A DNA stretch of 48,716 bases from positions 1 to 48,716 of the IMG/VR virus record IMGVR_UViG_3300043466_002526; one strand, given 5' to 3'. Origin of the DNA: a virus. Shown here piece after piece: positions 27,296 through 36,182 of this stretch. A model generated the notes under the pieces. That model saw only the letters and a list, made by a program, of their open reading frames with translations, made no database searches and was not told where the DNA came from. The position numbers were made by a program, and so were the translations under genes. Numbering within the stretch: the first letter of the stretch is position 1; the number at the start of each line of letters is the position of its first letter.

Positions 27296-27658
27296 ATGGA
27301 AAATAAAATTTGTACTTTATGTAATGAAGAAAAAACTATAACAGAATTCTATCAACAAAAAGATAGAAAAACTGGTTCATCACAATGTAAACAATGTTTT
27401 AATCAATATTGTATTGAACGTTGGAAACAAAGAAAAATTGATGCTATCAAATATAAAGGTGGTTCATGTATTGACTGTAATGTTACTTACCCAGATGTAC
27501 CTTATGTTATATTTGATTTTCACCATTTAGACCCAAACGAAAAAGATGTCGATTGGAGTAAACTTCGTTTACGTTCATGGGATAAAATTGTCAAAGAACT
27601 TGATAAATGTGTATTGTTATGTTCTAATTGTCATAGAATACGACATCATATTCAGTAG
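27296..27658 (+). CDS. Short HNH endonuclease
   Basis: 120 residues. An N-terminal zinc knuckle CTLCNEEKTITEFYQQ...CKQC leads into the HNH core (CIDCNVTYPDVPYVIFDFHH, then CSNCHRIRHH). This compact form is common in phage free-standing homing endonucleases. ATATATTTATTAATATG gives both promoter motif and start. It lies on the plus strand, against the tRNA direction. Confidence 0.88.
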   Translation: MENKICTLCNEEKTITEFYQQKDRKTGSSQCKQCFNQYCIERWKQRKIDAIKYKGGSCIDCNVTYPDVPYVIFDFHHLDPNEKDVDWSKLRLRSWDKIVKELDKCVLLCSNCHRIRHHIQ

Positions 27659-27726
27659 CCCCACCTAGAATCGAACTAGGAACTAATCTTTAGAAGAGAT
27701 TCGTTATATCCATTTAACTATGGAGC
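27657..27726 (-). tRNA. tRNA-Arg(TCT), second complete copy
   Basis: Anticodon arm AATCT-CTTCTAA-AGATT; acceptor GCTCCAT/GTGGGGC. Abuts the HNH gene stop. Confidence 0.92.
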
Positions 27727-27728
27727 CA

Positions 27729-27762
27729 TGTCCGTAGCTACTATCCAGCTGAGCTACGGAAC
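27729..27762 (-). pseudogene. tRNA remnant folded as a 9-bp hairpin
   Basis: TCCGTAGCT and AGCTACGGA pair perfectly around a D-loop-like sequence (CAGCTGGATAGT). It looks like a tRNA reduced to acceptor plus D-arm. Confidence 0.5.
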
Positions 27763-27769
27763 CATTTAG

Positions 27770-27946
27770 TTAAATCTTTTTAACTTCGTATTTATGTCCA
27801 GAATCCGAGTTGAGCTGAAATGTATCTTTCATTTTTTCCGCTTCTTTTTCTGTATCAAATTCCCATATTTCACCTTGACTATCTAATAAAATAACCGGGA
27901 CTCTTTTTTTATTTTCCGTTTTTACATGTTTAACAATTACATACAT
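27770..27946 (-). CDS. Small protein (58 aa)
   Basis: 58 residues (MYVIVKHVKTENKKRVPVIL; EFDTEKEAEKMKDTFQLNSD), one beta-beta-helix-beta unit of the type found in small phage proteins that contain a substituted-amino-acid-lookup motif (EIWEFDTEKEAEK). No firm family. Clean ATG, stop 8 nt before the tRNA remnant. Confidence 0.6.
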   Translation of the reverse strand: MYVIVKHVKTENKKRVPVILLDSQGEIWEFDTEKEAEKMKDTFQLNSDSGHKYEVKKI

Positions 27947-28169
27947 AGCTTATCTTTTTTATTCAATTATGAGTAATTGATTTTGTTTTGTCAAATTAAA
28001 TATTAAATTTTCCACCTAAATTTTTAATCTTTTTTCCCTTAACAAAATCTAATATAAAACAAAATAGGAACCGAAGTTCCTACTTTGCTAGATAATTAAC
28101 ACCTCCTTCTTTTGTCGGTTTATCCTTACCGGACAACTACATCCAGTAAGTATTTTTGAGACATTATCC
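27947..28169. other. Intergenic region with terminator, no gene seen
   Basis: 220 nt. The only clear element is the hairpin at 28056-28083. A 12-codon frame starts at ~28160 on the minus strand but is too short to call. Confidence 0.4.
28056..28083 (-). terminator. UUCG-loop terminator
   Basis: TAGGAAC-TTCG-GTTCCTA followed by TTTTGTTTT on the minus strand, ending the 30.7-28.2 kb operon. Confidence 0.75.
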
Positions 28170-29576
28170 TTATCTCATTGTTTTTCTTTTTATTTCTTTC
28201 AAACTCAATCTAATGTTTCTTGAAAGAGATTCCTCAAGTTGTGTTCCTGCTTGTTGTGATGCTTTATTTTCTTCGGCATTAGGGCTAAATCTATTTGTTG
28301 ATGTATTTAATTCTCTTAACATTGTTTCATAATCTTTTCCACCAACACCAAGGAAACCTTTTAGATTTACTCTACCACATTTTCTAACCAATTTTTTTAA
28401 TGTTGTTAAAGTATCAAAATATTCATTCTCACCACCTTTATAATTACTACTATAAGTTTGGTTCATTGAATCAGCACATTCAGCATCATCATTAGATGCC
28501 ATACAAGCATGTAATACTGTTATTGCAGCTCTACACGAATCTTTATCAGCATATTGACTTTGAACATCTTTTATTGCTCTTTTAGCTTGTCTTCCAGACG
28601 CTGAGGTTTTTACAAATTCTTTATAATCTGAAACATTTATACCTTGTTTTCTTGCTTCTTCTTTTTGTTTTGCATTCATTGGCCAAATTTCTCTATCACC
28701 TTCAATCTCATTTGCATATTTTAATAAGACATCGTCACAATCACCACCTTGACAAAGTTTTTTAACTGAAGTTGGGTTTTTCGCCTCCTGTGTTCCAGGT
28801 AAAGCAGCATCTCTTGTATAACCCATTCTTTTTAACATTGCCTCAACTTCATCTGGAATGTCAAAACCTCTTTCTTCACCACCTAAACTTACCCAAATAA
28901 AATATTTTCCTGGTTCTGTAAATTCTTGTTTTAAACCATCCAATGATGTTTTTTTAATATATTGTTTTTTATCATTTACACCCATACCAGTATTCAAATC
29001 AACAGGTTCATATAGTGTTCCGATTCCAGATTTTGGTCTAACTTTTGTATAACTAAAATCGGTTTCTTTAGCCCCACTTGGACCAACAAGTTCTTCAACT
29101 CTAATTGATTGTTCGGCCGAAAGATTTTTAACATCAGATACAAAACTTTCACCTCTTTTTAATTCTGGACATACTAACTGATTTTCAGAATATGGTTTTT
29201 CTTTATTTCCAGTATCTTGTTTTACAAGTAAAAAAGCTCCTTTTGAATTTCTTTTGGCAAATACAAAAAATCTAAGATCATTTAACATAAATGATACATA
29301 TTGGTCACCGGCGTTGACATTATTAACACCAGAATTTCTTAATTTTTGAATATTCTCTGGTTTAATATTTCCGATTTTACTTATATTTTTAGCCCCTTTA
29401 TTCGTTAAACAACCAGCAGGTCCTGAAATCCAGGTTAGCCATTCTTCTGGTGTTTTAAAAGAAATAGCACTATCTTGTTCATTTAATATTTGTTCAGAAA
29501 TAAGTGGTTTTACATCACCCATTTTTGTTTCAAGAAGTCCAAGCATTCTTTTAATTTCTAAATTAACATTTTTCAT
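28170..29576 (-). CDS. Leader protein, 468 aa, unknown function
   Basis: N-terminus MKNVNLEIKRMLGLLETKMG with two candidate cut sites (L-I-S-E and I-L-N-E near residues 28 and 33). The remainder is soluble, with several Cys (GPAGCLTN, KLCQGGDCDD, CRAAITVLHACMASNDDAEC) that could form disulfides after export. A charged C-terminus LEESLSRNIRLSLKEIKR resembles the C-terminus of the 31073 protein (LDESLSMFKRIIK). No known domain. It is the third gene of a minus-strand operon. Confidence 0.7.
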   Translation of the reverse strand: MKNVNLEIKRMLGLLETKMGDVKPLISEQILNEQDSAISFKTPEEWLTWISGPAGCLTNKGAKNISKIGNIKPENIQKLRNSGVNNVNAGDQYVSFMLNDLRFFVFAKRNSKGAFLLVKQDTGNKEKPYSENQLVCPELKRGESFVSDVKNLSAEQSIRVEELVGPSGAKETDFSYTKVRPKSGIGTLYEPVDLNTGMGVNDKKQYIKKTSLDGLKQEFTEPGKYFIWVSLGGEERGFDIPDEVEAMLKRMGYTRDAALPGTQEAKNPTSVKKLCQGGDCDDVLLKYANEIEGDREIWPMNAKQKEEARKQGINVSDYKEFVKTSASGRQAKRAIKDVQSQYADKDSCRAAITVLHACMASNDDAECADSMNQTYSSNYKGGENEYFDTLTTLKKLVRKCGRVNLKGFLGVGGKDYETMLRELNTSTNRFSPNAEENKASQQAGTQLEESLSRNIRLSLKEIKRKTMR

Positions 29577-29595
29577 TTTCTTATATATTTAAATT

Positions 29596-30462
29596 TTATA
29601 ATTCACCACAAATATCAGAAATATCGGATGTGGTTATTTTACTTTTTTTAATTTCACTTTGAACCAATTTATCAAGTTCATCATCATATTTACCTGTTTG
29701 TTCAAGACCTAAACATCCTTGAAGTTTTTTAATCTGGCCACCAGAAATTCCATCTTTACATCCTTTATAAAACTCACCAGAACAAACAACATAAGATAGA
29801 TCATCATCTTTTTCCGTTTCTGAACCCTTATTACCCCCACCTGGATCACGAAGACCTTCGTCCTCTTTGGTTTTATTTTCAATTTTTTTATAACCTGGAA
29901 CATCTCCATCAACTTCCATTGTTTTCTTTACAGCACCTGATAAACCATTCATTACAATTGTGTCAAAATTTTGATAAACCTCATCCATCAAAACTTCACC
30001 CAAGTCTTGAGTATAAAGTTTTTCATATTCTTTTTTAACTTTACAATAATCACCAATTGATCTTATTTTCTTTAATAATTTTGTTACAGTTTCATTATAT
30101 GTTCCCCAATCCATCCCCAATGTGTACCAATCACTCCAATTAAAAGACTTATTTAATTTTTTTGCAATATATTGATAATCATTTGGGTTGTTAAATGTTT
30201 TTAATTTACTAGAAGTTGGTATATCACACCCTTTATTGATTTGACTAAAAGCATCTTTACTTTTTTGTCCGGTTAATGAATCCCAATTTTTATAAAGTGC
30301 CGCAGCACCACCAGCCGCAAGACCAATACCAAGTAATGTCAAAAAAAACTCGTTTAGTGGTTCTTTATCCTCCTTTAGATACAATTGGTTTGTTGCTTTT
30401 TTGTGCATTTCAAGGATTCTCTGTTTCTCATATTGATCCAAAAAATATAAAGGTTTTTTCAT
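29596..30462 (-). CDS. Leader protein with peptidoglycan-binding-like C-terminus
   Basis: 288 residues. The leader MKKPLYFLDQYEKQRILEMH ends in L-K-E and L-N-E motifs (~31-38), followed by a glycine-zipper-like hydrophobic segment (FFLTLLGIGLAAGGAAALY). The middle, IRSIGDYCKVKKEYEKLYTQ, resembles an annexin-like/GxGT helical module. The C-terminal IKKLQGCLGLEQTGKYDDEL fits a PG_binding_1-type repeat. It is homologous in layout to the 39018 protein. I infer a virion protein contacting the cell wall during entry. Confidence 0.7.
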   Translation of the reverse strand: MKKPLYFLDQYEKQRILEMHKKATNQLYLKEDKEPLNEFFLTLLGIGLAAGGAAALYKNWDSLTGQKSKDAFSQINKGCDIPTSSKLKTFNNPNDYQYIAKKLNKSFNWSDWYTLGMDWGTYNETVTKLLKKIRSIGDYCKVKKEYEKLYTQDLGEVLMDEVYQNFDTIVMNGLSGAVKKTMEVDGDVPGYKKIENKTKEDEGLRDPGGGNKGSETEKDDDLSYVVCSGEFYKGCKDGISGGQIKKLQGCLGLEQTGKYDDELDKLVQSEIKKSKITTSDISDICGEL

Positions 30463-30707
30463 AATAATGTATTTGCTTTTCCTCTTGTTAATTTATTTAA
30501 AGATTTCCAGGTTACTTTATAGTCAATTTGATTTGCAACACTCCTTGTAAGTCCGGTTTCCCACTTTGTTACAGTCGGATAACCATTGCCACCACCAGAA
30601 GTCGCCGTTGATCCACCACCTTCTTCTTGTTCATCAATTTCACCTTCGCTTTTATCACTAAAAGTAAATTTTTGCATAATTGAAATTAAATCTTCAAGAT
30701 TATCCAT
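30459..30707 (-). CDS. Small Gly/Glu-rich protein
   Basis: 82 residues. An acidic, Gly-rich middle (EGEIDEQEEGGGSTATSGGG) contains an I-D-E site, followed by a conserved-looking basic tail (IDYKVTWKSLNKLTRGKANT). Its stop overlaps the next ATG by 4 nt (ATGA). TATATTTATATT lies upstream and starts the operon. Unknown function. Confidence 0.6.
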   Translation of the reverse strand: MDNLEDLISIMQKFTFSDKSEGEIDEQEEGGGSTATSGGGNGYPTVTKWETGLTRSVANQIDYKVTWKSLNKLTRGKANTLL

Positions 30708-30758
30708 AGAATATCTTTTAATATAAATATACCTATGGTATGAAAAAAAATATAAGGA

Positions 30759-31070
30759 TTAAAAACTTTCTACCTTTGGTAGTTTTTCTGGATATACAAT
30801 ATAATATTCGTTTAGGAAAGAAAAAAGAGTATCTTCATCTATTGTCGGAAATTCATCTTCAAAATCATCCTCGTCTTCAAAATCATCATCCAATGTATTA
30901 AAAAAATCGTAACTTTCTTCAATTAGATTATATCCAAATTCTTTTGACTCATCCAAATTGATAATATCATTTCTTACCTCATCCTCTGAATCAATTGTAA
31001 GACGAAATGTAATTTCCATCCTTTTTGTATCTTCATAAATGTAATAAGAAACAATTTCTCTAACTTCCAT
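30759..31070 (-). CDS. Acidic protein (103 aa)
   Basis: 103 residues. The acidic run DDDFEDEDDFEDEF near residues 62-75 separates a beta-rich N-terminal half from a short C-terminal helix. Two nt downstream of the 31073 gene, so co-translated. Acidic proteins of this kind can act as DNA mimics or simply bind cations; nothing here decides. Confidence 0.6.
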   Translation of the reverse strand: MEVREIVSYYIYEDTKRMEITFRLTIDSEDEVRNDIINLDESKEFGYNLIEESYDFFNTLDDDFEDEDDFEDEFPTIDEDTLFSFLNEYYIVYPEKLPKVESF

Positions 31071-31072
31071 TA

Positions 31073-31648
31073 TTATTTGATAATTCTTTTAAACATACTA
31101 AGAGATTCATCAAGTTTTACAATGAAATCTTCTTTTAAATCATCTGGAACATCTTTAATTAGATCAATAGATAATTTATTATCAAAATCAATTTCATCAT
31201 CTTCATCGATTTCATATTCTTCATCATCTAAATAATCATCTTCAATAGCCATCATATCGGAGAAATCTTCCTCATCATCATAGTATGGATCATACATACT
31301 TCGGTCTTTATAGTCATCAGAATTTCCAGTAGAAAAGAATTCATATTCATCATCTCTATCCTCAACATCATCAAAATCTACGGTTCCATTTTTTAAATCA
31401 TCTGGACCGTCAGCAATCTTATCAAGAGGAATGTGTGACTCATTTATTCCAACATTTGTATAAGGTTTAACATTACCTTTATTTGATACAACAATACCAC
31501 CCTTATCATTCGCAAAATCTTGAACATATAATGGTTGTGTATTTGATTGTTGTCCAAATTGTGTTACATAACCATCATATATTGTTTTGTGTTGATCCAA
31601 AATATTATTTTTTTCGGTTTGTGACATTTTAAAGAAATATTGGTTCAT
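31073..31648 (-). CDS. Leader-like acidic protein (191 aa)
   Basis: N-terminus MNQYFFKMSQTEKNNILDQH resembles the EKxxILxxH leader subtype (compare MKKPLYFLDQYEKQRILEMH at 29596). Residues ~80-170 are extremely Asp/Glu/Tyr-rich and probably disordered. The C-terminus KLDESLSMFKRIIK has an L-D-E site. No enzymatic motif. Confidence 0.6.
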   Translation of the reverse strand: MNQYFFKMSQTEKNNILDQHKTIYDGYVTQFGQQSNTQPLYVQDFANDKGGIVVSNKGNVKPYTNVGINESHIPLDKIADGPDDLKNGTVDFDDVEDRDDEYEFFSTGNSDDYKDRSMYDPYYDDEEDFSDMMAIEDDYLDDEEYEIDEDDEIDFDNKLSIDLIKDVPDDLKEDFIVKLDESLSMFKRIIK

Positions 31649-31661
31649 ATTTTGTTTTTTT

Positions 31662-31970
31662 TTAAAAATTTTTATTGAGAATATCTCTCTTTGTTCTTAC
31701 GAGAACAATTTTATTTTCGGTTAGCGATTCTTCACTACCATCAATTTGAACTATTTTTTTCCAGCTATCAGCACCATCAATTAAAGCGAGTTTTGATCCA
31801 CCAACCCATTCAACATAATATATTTTGTCTCCTTGGACCTCACTAACGGATTTAACTTTACCTGGTGTTCCTGGATTTACTGGTGAATATGGATCATCCA
31901 TTATAACACAAATCACCTTGTCCCCAACTTCTAGTGGAGCGTTATTTTCATATTTTATTTTCTTTGCCAT
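31662..31970 (-). CDS. SH3/KOW-like beta-barrel protein
   Basis: 102 residues. LEVGDKVICVIMDDPYSP...GTPGKVKSV...YYVEWVGGSKLALI is the alternating pattern of a small SH3- or KOW-like barrel, as in phage and ribosome-associated proteins. The tail ESLTENKIVLVRTKRDIL is charged. TATATTTG directly precedes the ATG. It is divergent from the 32004 gene over 33 nt. Confidence 0.55.
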   Translation of the reverse strand: MAKKIKYENNAPLEVGDKVICVIMDDPYSPVNPGTPGKVKSVSEVQGDKIYYVEWVGGSKLALIDGADSWKKIVQIDGSEESLTENKIVLVRTKRDILNKNF

Positions 31971-32003
31971 ACAAATATAAATATAACGAAATATTTATTT
32001 AGT

Positions 32004-32624
32004 ATGAAAATAATAGTAAAAGAATCTCAATATAGAAAACTAATTCTTGAAGAAAGAAAAATTATGTTTGAAAAAAAGTTAGAAAATATGAAAAACTTCT
32101 TTGGGGAATTAAGTGAAAACATCAAAAACCAGATTGGTTTGGATTTAACCTTTTTATCTACTTGGGGTGTAACTATTGCCGGATTTGTAAAACCAGTTCA
32201 AGATTTTATTGCAAATAAATTTGACGGAATATCACCTGACGATTTAGTGTTAATGTCTGTTGGTTTAATTTTGGTATATTATCAAAATAATAAAGAAAAA
32301 TTAAAAAGTGTTTTAGACGAAATAAAAGAAAGAAACCTAGTTGAGGTATTTGATGATACATTAAAAGTCGGTGAAAGATTAAGAAATGTGTTCGTTAAAT
32401 TTATAGAAAGTTTAGCAATACCTACTTTAAAATATTCTAATATATTGGCATATACTTTTATTATCCCACTAATTGGTGATTTGTTTAATTTAGTCCAAGG
32501 TGAATCAGATATGGTTAATCCAATTGATGTTGTAAAAAGAATTGGTGGATATATTGTTTTAAATTTGAGTGGTGAAATTGTTAAAAGAATTTTACTTGCA
32601 ATTGTAAGGAGATTTAAATCTTAA
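32004..32624 (+). CDS. Leader protein with hydrophobic helices (206 aa)
   Basis: Leader subtype MKIIVKESQYRKLILEERK with a candidate cut after Glu16-17. An amphipathic N-terminal half follows, then hydrophobic stretches DLVLMSVGLILVYYQ and ILAYTFIIPLIGDLFNLV, and a helical end ILLAIVRRFKS. It could be membrane-active. AATATTTATTTAG lies 12 nt before the ATG. It converges with the 32621 gene, overlapping by 4 nt. Confidence 0.65.
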   Translation: MKIIVKESQYRKLILEERKIMFEKKLENMKNFFGELSENIKNQIGLDLTFLSTWGVTIAGFVKPVQDFIANKFDGISPDDLVLMSVGLILVYYQNNKEKLKSVLDEIKERNLVEVFDDTLKVGERLRNVFVKFIESLAIPTLKYSNILAYTFIIPLIGDLFNLVQGESDMVNPIDVVKRIGGYIVLNLSGEIVKRILLAIVRRFKS

Positions 32625-33028
32625 TATTTAAATCCTGGATCAAAAAACACCCCAAATTCCAGTTTTTCAAAATTGTCACCATATAAATCACAAGTATATA
32701 ATAAAACACCTCTTAAAGAAGAATATGTGTTTTTTAATTGTAAATTTTCGGTCAAACCAACAACACTACCTTTATATATTTTAGTTTTTAATTTGACAAT
32801 TTCTTGACTAATATTTTCTGGTTCAAAATCACATTCCGGACAATCTACATCATTTATTTTTATTTCAAATATAAGTTCATTAACCTTGTTTTTTTCTCTA
32901 TCATAAACAACATCACCCGTTATTATAGATACATTACTCCCATATTCAGAAAGTAATCCAGATTTTGCAAGGATTAGACTTTTTAACATCTCAATTTTTT
33001 TTAATATATTTTCTGGAATATTCTTCAT
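32621..33028 (-). CDS. Unknown protein (135 aa)
   Basis: 135 residues. An N-terminal helix (MKNIPENILKKIEMLKSLIL) carries an L-L-S-E motif near residue 28, a candidate cut site. A beta-rich domain follows with CPEC near residue 63. It overlaps the upstream 33025 gene by 4 nt, so the two are translationally coupled. Confidence 0.6.
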   Translation of the reverse strand: MKNIPENILKKIEMLKSLILAKSGLLSEYGSNVSIITGDVVYDREKNKVNELIFEIKINDVDCPECDFEPENISQEIVKLKTKIYKGSVVGLTENLQLKNTYSSLRGVLLYTCDLYGDNFEKLEFGVFFDPGFKY

Positions 33029-34851
33029 TTTTTTTCTTTTATAATTATTTCCATAACTTTTTTTGTTTCATCGTCTGTTAAGTTATGAATATCTTTATTT
33101 TTCTCAAACCAATTTTTCATAACAGTTATAAATGGTTTTTTTGTCATTTTTGACATTCTTTTAAAACCAAAAATCTGAGCATCAATTTCTTCTGGTTGTG
33201 TATAATATTTAAACGAATCCGTTTCTTCTGGTTGATCCAAATCGTAAAGACTATTTAATTTTTGATAAACATGTCTTAATTCGTGTCCAACCAACTCATT
33301 TAATTCGCCAACAATATCATAAATTAATTTTTGTTTATTTGTTGGGTTATATTTTATTTTAATTGATATTGTATCCTCATCCCTCCAATAGTCAGCATTT
33401 AATATAAAATCGTCTATTTTTCTATCTTGTTCAATCTCCAATTCAAAACCAATTGGTATTGGTAGATCGGTAAATTCATAGAACATATTATCATTATCCA
33501 ATTCTTCAGGTAGATAAAATGTTCCTTCCTCATTTTCTTTGAAAACTTTTACGACATCTCTAACGATTGTTCTAATAATATTTCTTAATTCTGATTTATT
33601 TCTTTCTAAAATAATATCATTTTTAATCTCTTCTATTTCAACAACCAAATCACCATTTCCTTTTATAACTCTATGATACATACCTTTTGGTATGAAGATT
33701 GTCTCACCTTCTTTTAATTGTTTTGGTATTTGATTATCCATCTGAAACTTCCAACCATTTGATTTTATTACTTTAACATTTCTGTCTAATTCATCAAAAT
33801 GCCATTTTAACTCATCATTATCTAAACTTTCTTTAAATAATCTTGTTTTCTTTCCATTTTCTTTGATTTCATCAAAAGGTAATTCATCATCTTCTTTTCC
33901 TTTTTTTTCTGGTAGTGGTGGATCCAATAAAAATTTCTCATTTAACCAATGTCTTAATTCATTCTCAACGAAAAATTCTGGAACCTCCTCATCATCTGAT
34001 TTTTCTGATGCAATTTCTGCAATATATCTAGCAAACTTAACTTTTAGTTTATCATCAAGCATTGTCATAAGTCCATCAGATATAAAAAATATTTTTGATA
34101 ATGGGTCGTCAATTCCTAACTCACCCTCAACCAAATTAAAAATTTTCATTATTGTTTTTCCCCACCAAGTTTTATAACCGGTTGTTTCTTCAATTCCAGG
34201 TCTAAACACTTTATTAAACGCTCGTAATAATGATCCGGTAAAACCCACAATTGATAATTGTGGAAAAAACCAAGGAAGCAATCTTAATATTGCTTTATAT
34301 CCTCCTTCACCAATATGTTGATATAATCTTTTTGCTTTTGCGTTTGTTACAATTTCTTTTAACTGACCGAATGTTATTTTTCCTTGAGCTTTACAAAATT
34401 TTTTTGCATCACAAATATTTTTGATTGCTCTTTCGGATGGCTCAATTTCTTCATTTAAACGATTATCCGTAGTATAGTCTAACTTAAATAACGGTCTTTT
34501 ATTAAAATTAATTCTAATATTAAACTTATCTGGATCATATTCTATATACTGACCATCTTGTAATTGTAGAATATTTTCACCTTTTAATAAAATCAAATCT
34601 TCAATAAAATTAGTTCTTATATTATTTGGTTCAGTATCAATAAAAAAACTAACAGTTGCTTGTGAATTTAAAAGTTCCTCTTTTGGTATGTATTTGTTGA
34701 CAGAACTTTTTGGTGTTATTGCAATACCATATAATTTAAGATTTATTTTTTTCTTATATTTTTCATAAAATAATGGTTCACACGCTTTTTTTAAAAAGGC
34801 GTTAAATAACATTATATATTTTTTATTAATAAATCTTTCGTATGGTGTCAT
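33025..34851 (-). CDS. Multidomain protein with HExxH zinc-protease motif
   Basis: 608 residues. A basic N-terminal domain contains NRLNEEIEPSE (~130-140), with an L-N-E site. A helical domain (~145-300) follows, then an acidic linker (EKKGKEDDELPFDEI), and a cupin-like beta segment LKEGETIFIPKGMYHRVIKG (~383-402). The C-terminal domain holds ELVGHELRHVYQKLNSL (HELRH near residue 525) with a downstream acidic PEEIDAQ, as in gluzincin-like proteases. I infer a metalloprotease, possibly virion-associated. The substrate is unknown. Confidence 0.7.
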   Translation of the reverse strand: MTPYERFINKKYIMLFNAFLKKACEPLFYEKYKKKINLKLYGIAITPKSSVNKYIPKEELLNSQATVSFFIDTEPNNIRTNFIEDLILLKGENILQLQDGQYIEYDPDKFNIRINFNKRPLFKLDYTTDNRLNEEIEPSERAIKNICDAKKFCKAQGKITFGQLKEIVTNAKAKRLYQHIGEGGYKAILRLLPWFFPQLSIVGFTGSLLRAFNKVFRPGIEETTGYKTWWGKTIMKIFNLVEGELGIDDPLSKIFFISDGLMTMLDDKLKVKFARYIAEIASEKSDDEEVPEFFVENELRHWLNEKFLLDPPLPEKKGKEDDELPFDEIKENGKKTRLFKESLDNDELKWHFDELDRNVKVIKSNGWKFQMDNQIPKQLKEGETIFIPKGMYHRVIKGNGDLVVEIEEIKNDIILERNKSELRNIIRTIVRDVVKVFKENEEGTFYLPEELDNDNMFYEFTDLPIPIGFELEIEQDRKIDDFILNADYWRDEDTISIKIKYNPTNKQKLIYDIVGELNELVGHELRHVYQKLNSLYDLDQPEETDSFKYYTQPEEIDAQIFGFKRMSKMTKKPFITVMKNWFEKNKDIHNLTDDETKKVMEIIIKEKK

Positions 34852-34857
34852 AATTAA

Positions 34858-35472
34858 TTACCAACTTCTTGATGATTTAAGTCCCAATTTTTTTCTATAT
34901 CTTGAAACATTACACGCCCAGTAACCAGCTTTTGTTCTATCTTTCTTTTGATCACATTTATGACGAGCTCTAAATGATTTTGCTCTTGATTTACTTGCGT
35001 TTCTAACTCTCAAATTAGGATCACCAAAAGTTACTTTTTTAATATTACCACTTGGTGATTTAACATATACAGCAAATTTCTTTGGTCCTCCTGGTGTTCT
35101 AAAAGGGCTATTTAATTTAACATTTTTTCCTCTGTGTTTTGCTTCGGTAATCGGTTCTTCCACCTCAATTGGGGCATCAAGCCAAACTTCCTCACCACTT
35201 TCAAGAATTACCTTTTTACCTAAATCACTTTCAACAATCCAAGTATCTTCTTCATTTAATTGGATTAAACCACGATTATATAATTTTCTTACTTCATTTA
35301 TTAAATTGAAATATTCATCAGAATAAATTCTAAAGATGTTTTCAGATAGTGTAATGTTATTATCCAAATGGTATTTCAAATTTTCAGACACTTTTACATT
35401 CTCAACTAATCTCATTGAGTGTGAATATATCTCAAGTAATGATTTTCTAATTATATTTTCTAAAATTCTCAT
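34858..35472 (-). CDS. DUF5872-like protein with several [L/I]-x-E sites
   Basis: 204 residues. The C-terminal ~95 residues (KLNSPFRTPGGPKKFAVYVK, then FGDPNLRVR and KSFRARHKCDQK...GYWACNVSRYRKKLG) match a domain I know from T4-like cyanophage proteins (DUF5872). In those, it follows an N-terminal region and a cut-like site. Here PITEAKHRGKN (~107-117) provides I-T-E just before the domain. This family link supports the idea that the leaders mark virion-packaged proteins. Confidence 0.7.
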   Translation of the reverse strand: MRILENIIRKSLLEIYSHSMRLVENVKVSENLKYHLDNNITLSENIFRIYSDEYFNLINEVRKLYNRGLIQLNEEDTWIVESDLGKKVILESGEEVWLDAPIEVEEPITEAKHRGKNVKLNSPFRTPGGPKKFAVYVKSPSGNIKKVTFGDPNLRVRNASKSRAKSFRARHKCDQKKDRTKAGYWACNVSRYRKKLGLKSSRSW

Positions 35473-35541
35473 AGTTGTTGATATTTATTTGTATAAATAC
35501 TTTGTATCTTAATAAATAAAACATATTTATAGTAAAATACT

Positions 35542-36084
35542 ATGAAAAGAAATAGATTAAACGAAAGAGATATTACACGAATCATCAATCGTGTGCTAGC
35601 CGAACAAGAAAACCCAAGTTCAGAAAAAAAAGGTAAAAATAAGGAAGATGTAAAACCAAGATGTATTCCAGAAAATGTTGTTCCTTTAAATGAGATTGTT
35701 GGTTTTGCTGATGAGTATGTAAAATATTCTCCTGGAATTAAAAAAAGAAGAGCCGGTGTAAATTCAATGGTTGATACTATTGGTATTTTAAATAATCTTA
35801 GATGGGCTAACGATATTAAAGACGGTGGAGCACATTTAGCTTATGAAATGATGAACAATCTAAATCGTTTTAGAAATAAAAACTATTACGATGAAACAAC
35901 TGGTGATTGTCATAAAGCTATGGATAAAATTCTTGAATTATACAAAGAAAACGAACACGGAACTGAACTTGTTAAAGATATTGAGAGAGTTTTAGCTCTA
36001 CAAACAAAAGATGATGAATATACACCATCACCAAGAGCTAAAGAATATTTAAAACAATGTATTAACCTAATTAAAGGTCAATAA
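35542..36084 (+). CDS. Leader protein, 180 aa
   Basis: Leader MKRNRLNERDITRIINRVLAE, candidate cut after V-L-A-E (Glu21). A charged linker, then a helical domain with NMVPLNEIVGFADEYVKY-like and LNNLRWANDIKDGGAHLAYE segments. No recognised family. CATATTTATAGTA lies ~20 nt upstream and a terminator follows. Confidence 0.68.
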   Translation: MKRNRLNERDITRIINRVLAEQENPSSEKKGKNKEDVKPRCIPENVVPLNEIVGFADEYVKYSPGIKKRRAGVNSMVDTIGILNNLRWANDIKDGGAHLAYEMMNNLNRFRNKNYYDETTGDCHKAMDKILELYKENEHGTELVKDIERVLALQTKDDEYTPSPRAKEYLKQCINLIKGQ

Positions 36085-36120
36085 AAGTTTGCTTAGGACC
36101 ATTACTGGTTATGGTAATGT

Positions 36121-36152
36121 TAAAAGGGACAATTCGCTACTGTCCCTTTTTT
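36121..36152 (+). terminator. Rho-independent terminator
   Basis: AAAGGGACA/TGTCCCTTT around ATTCGCTAC, then TTTTA. Confidence 0.75.
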
Positions 36153-36182
36153 ATTTATCTAAATATTTATATAAAAACAACT

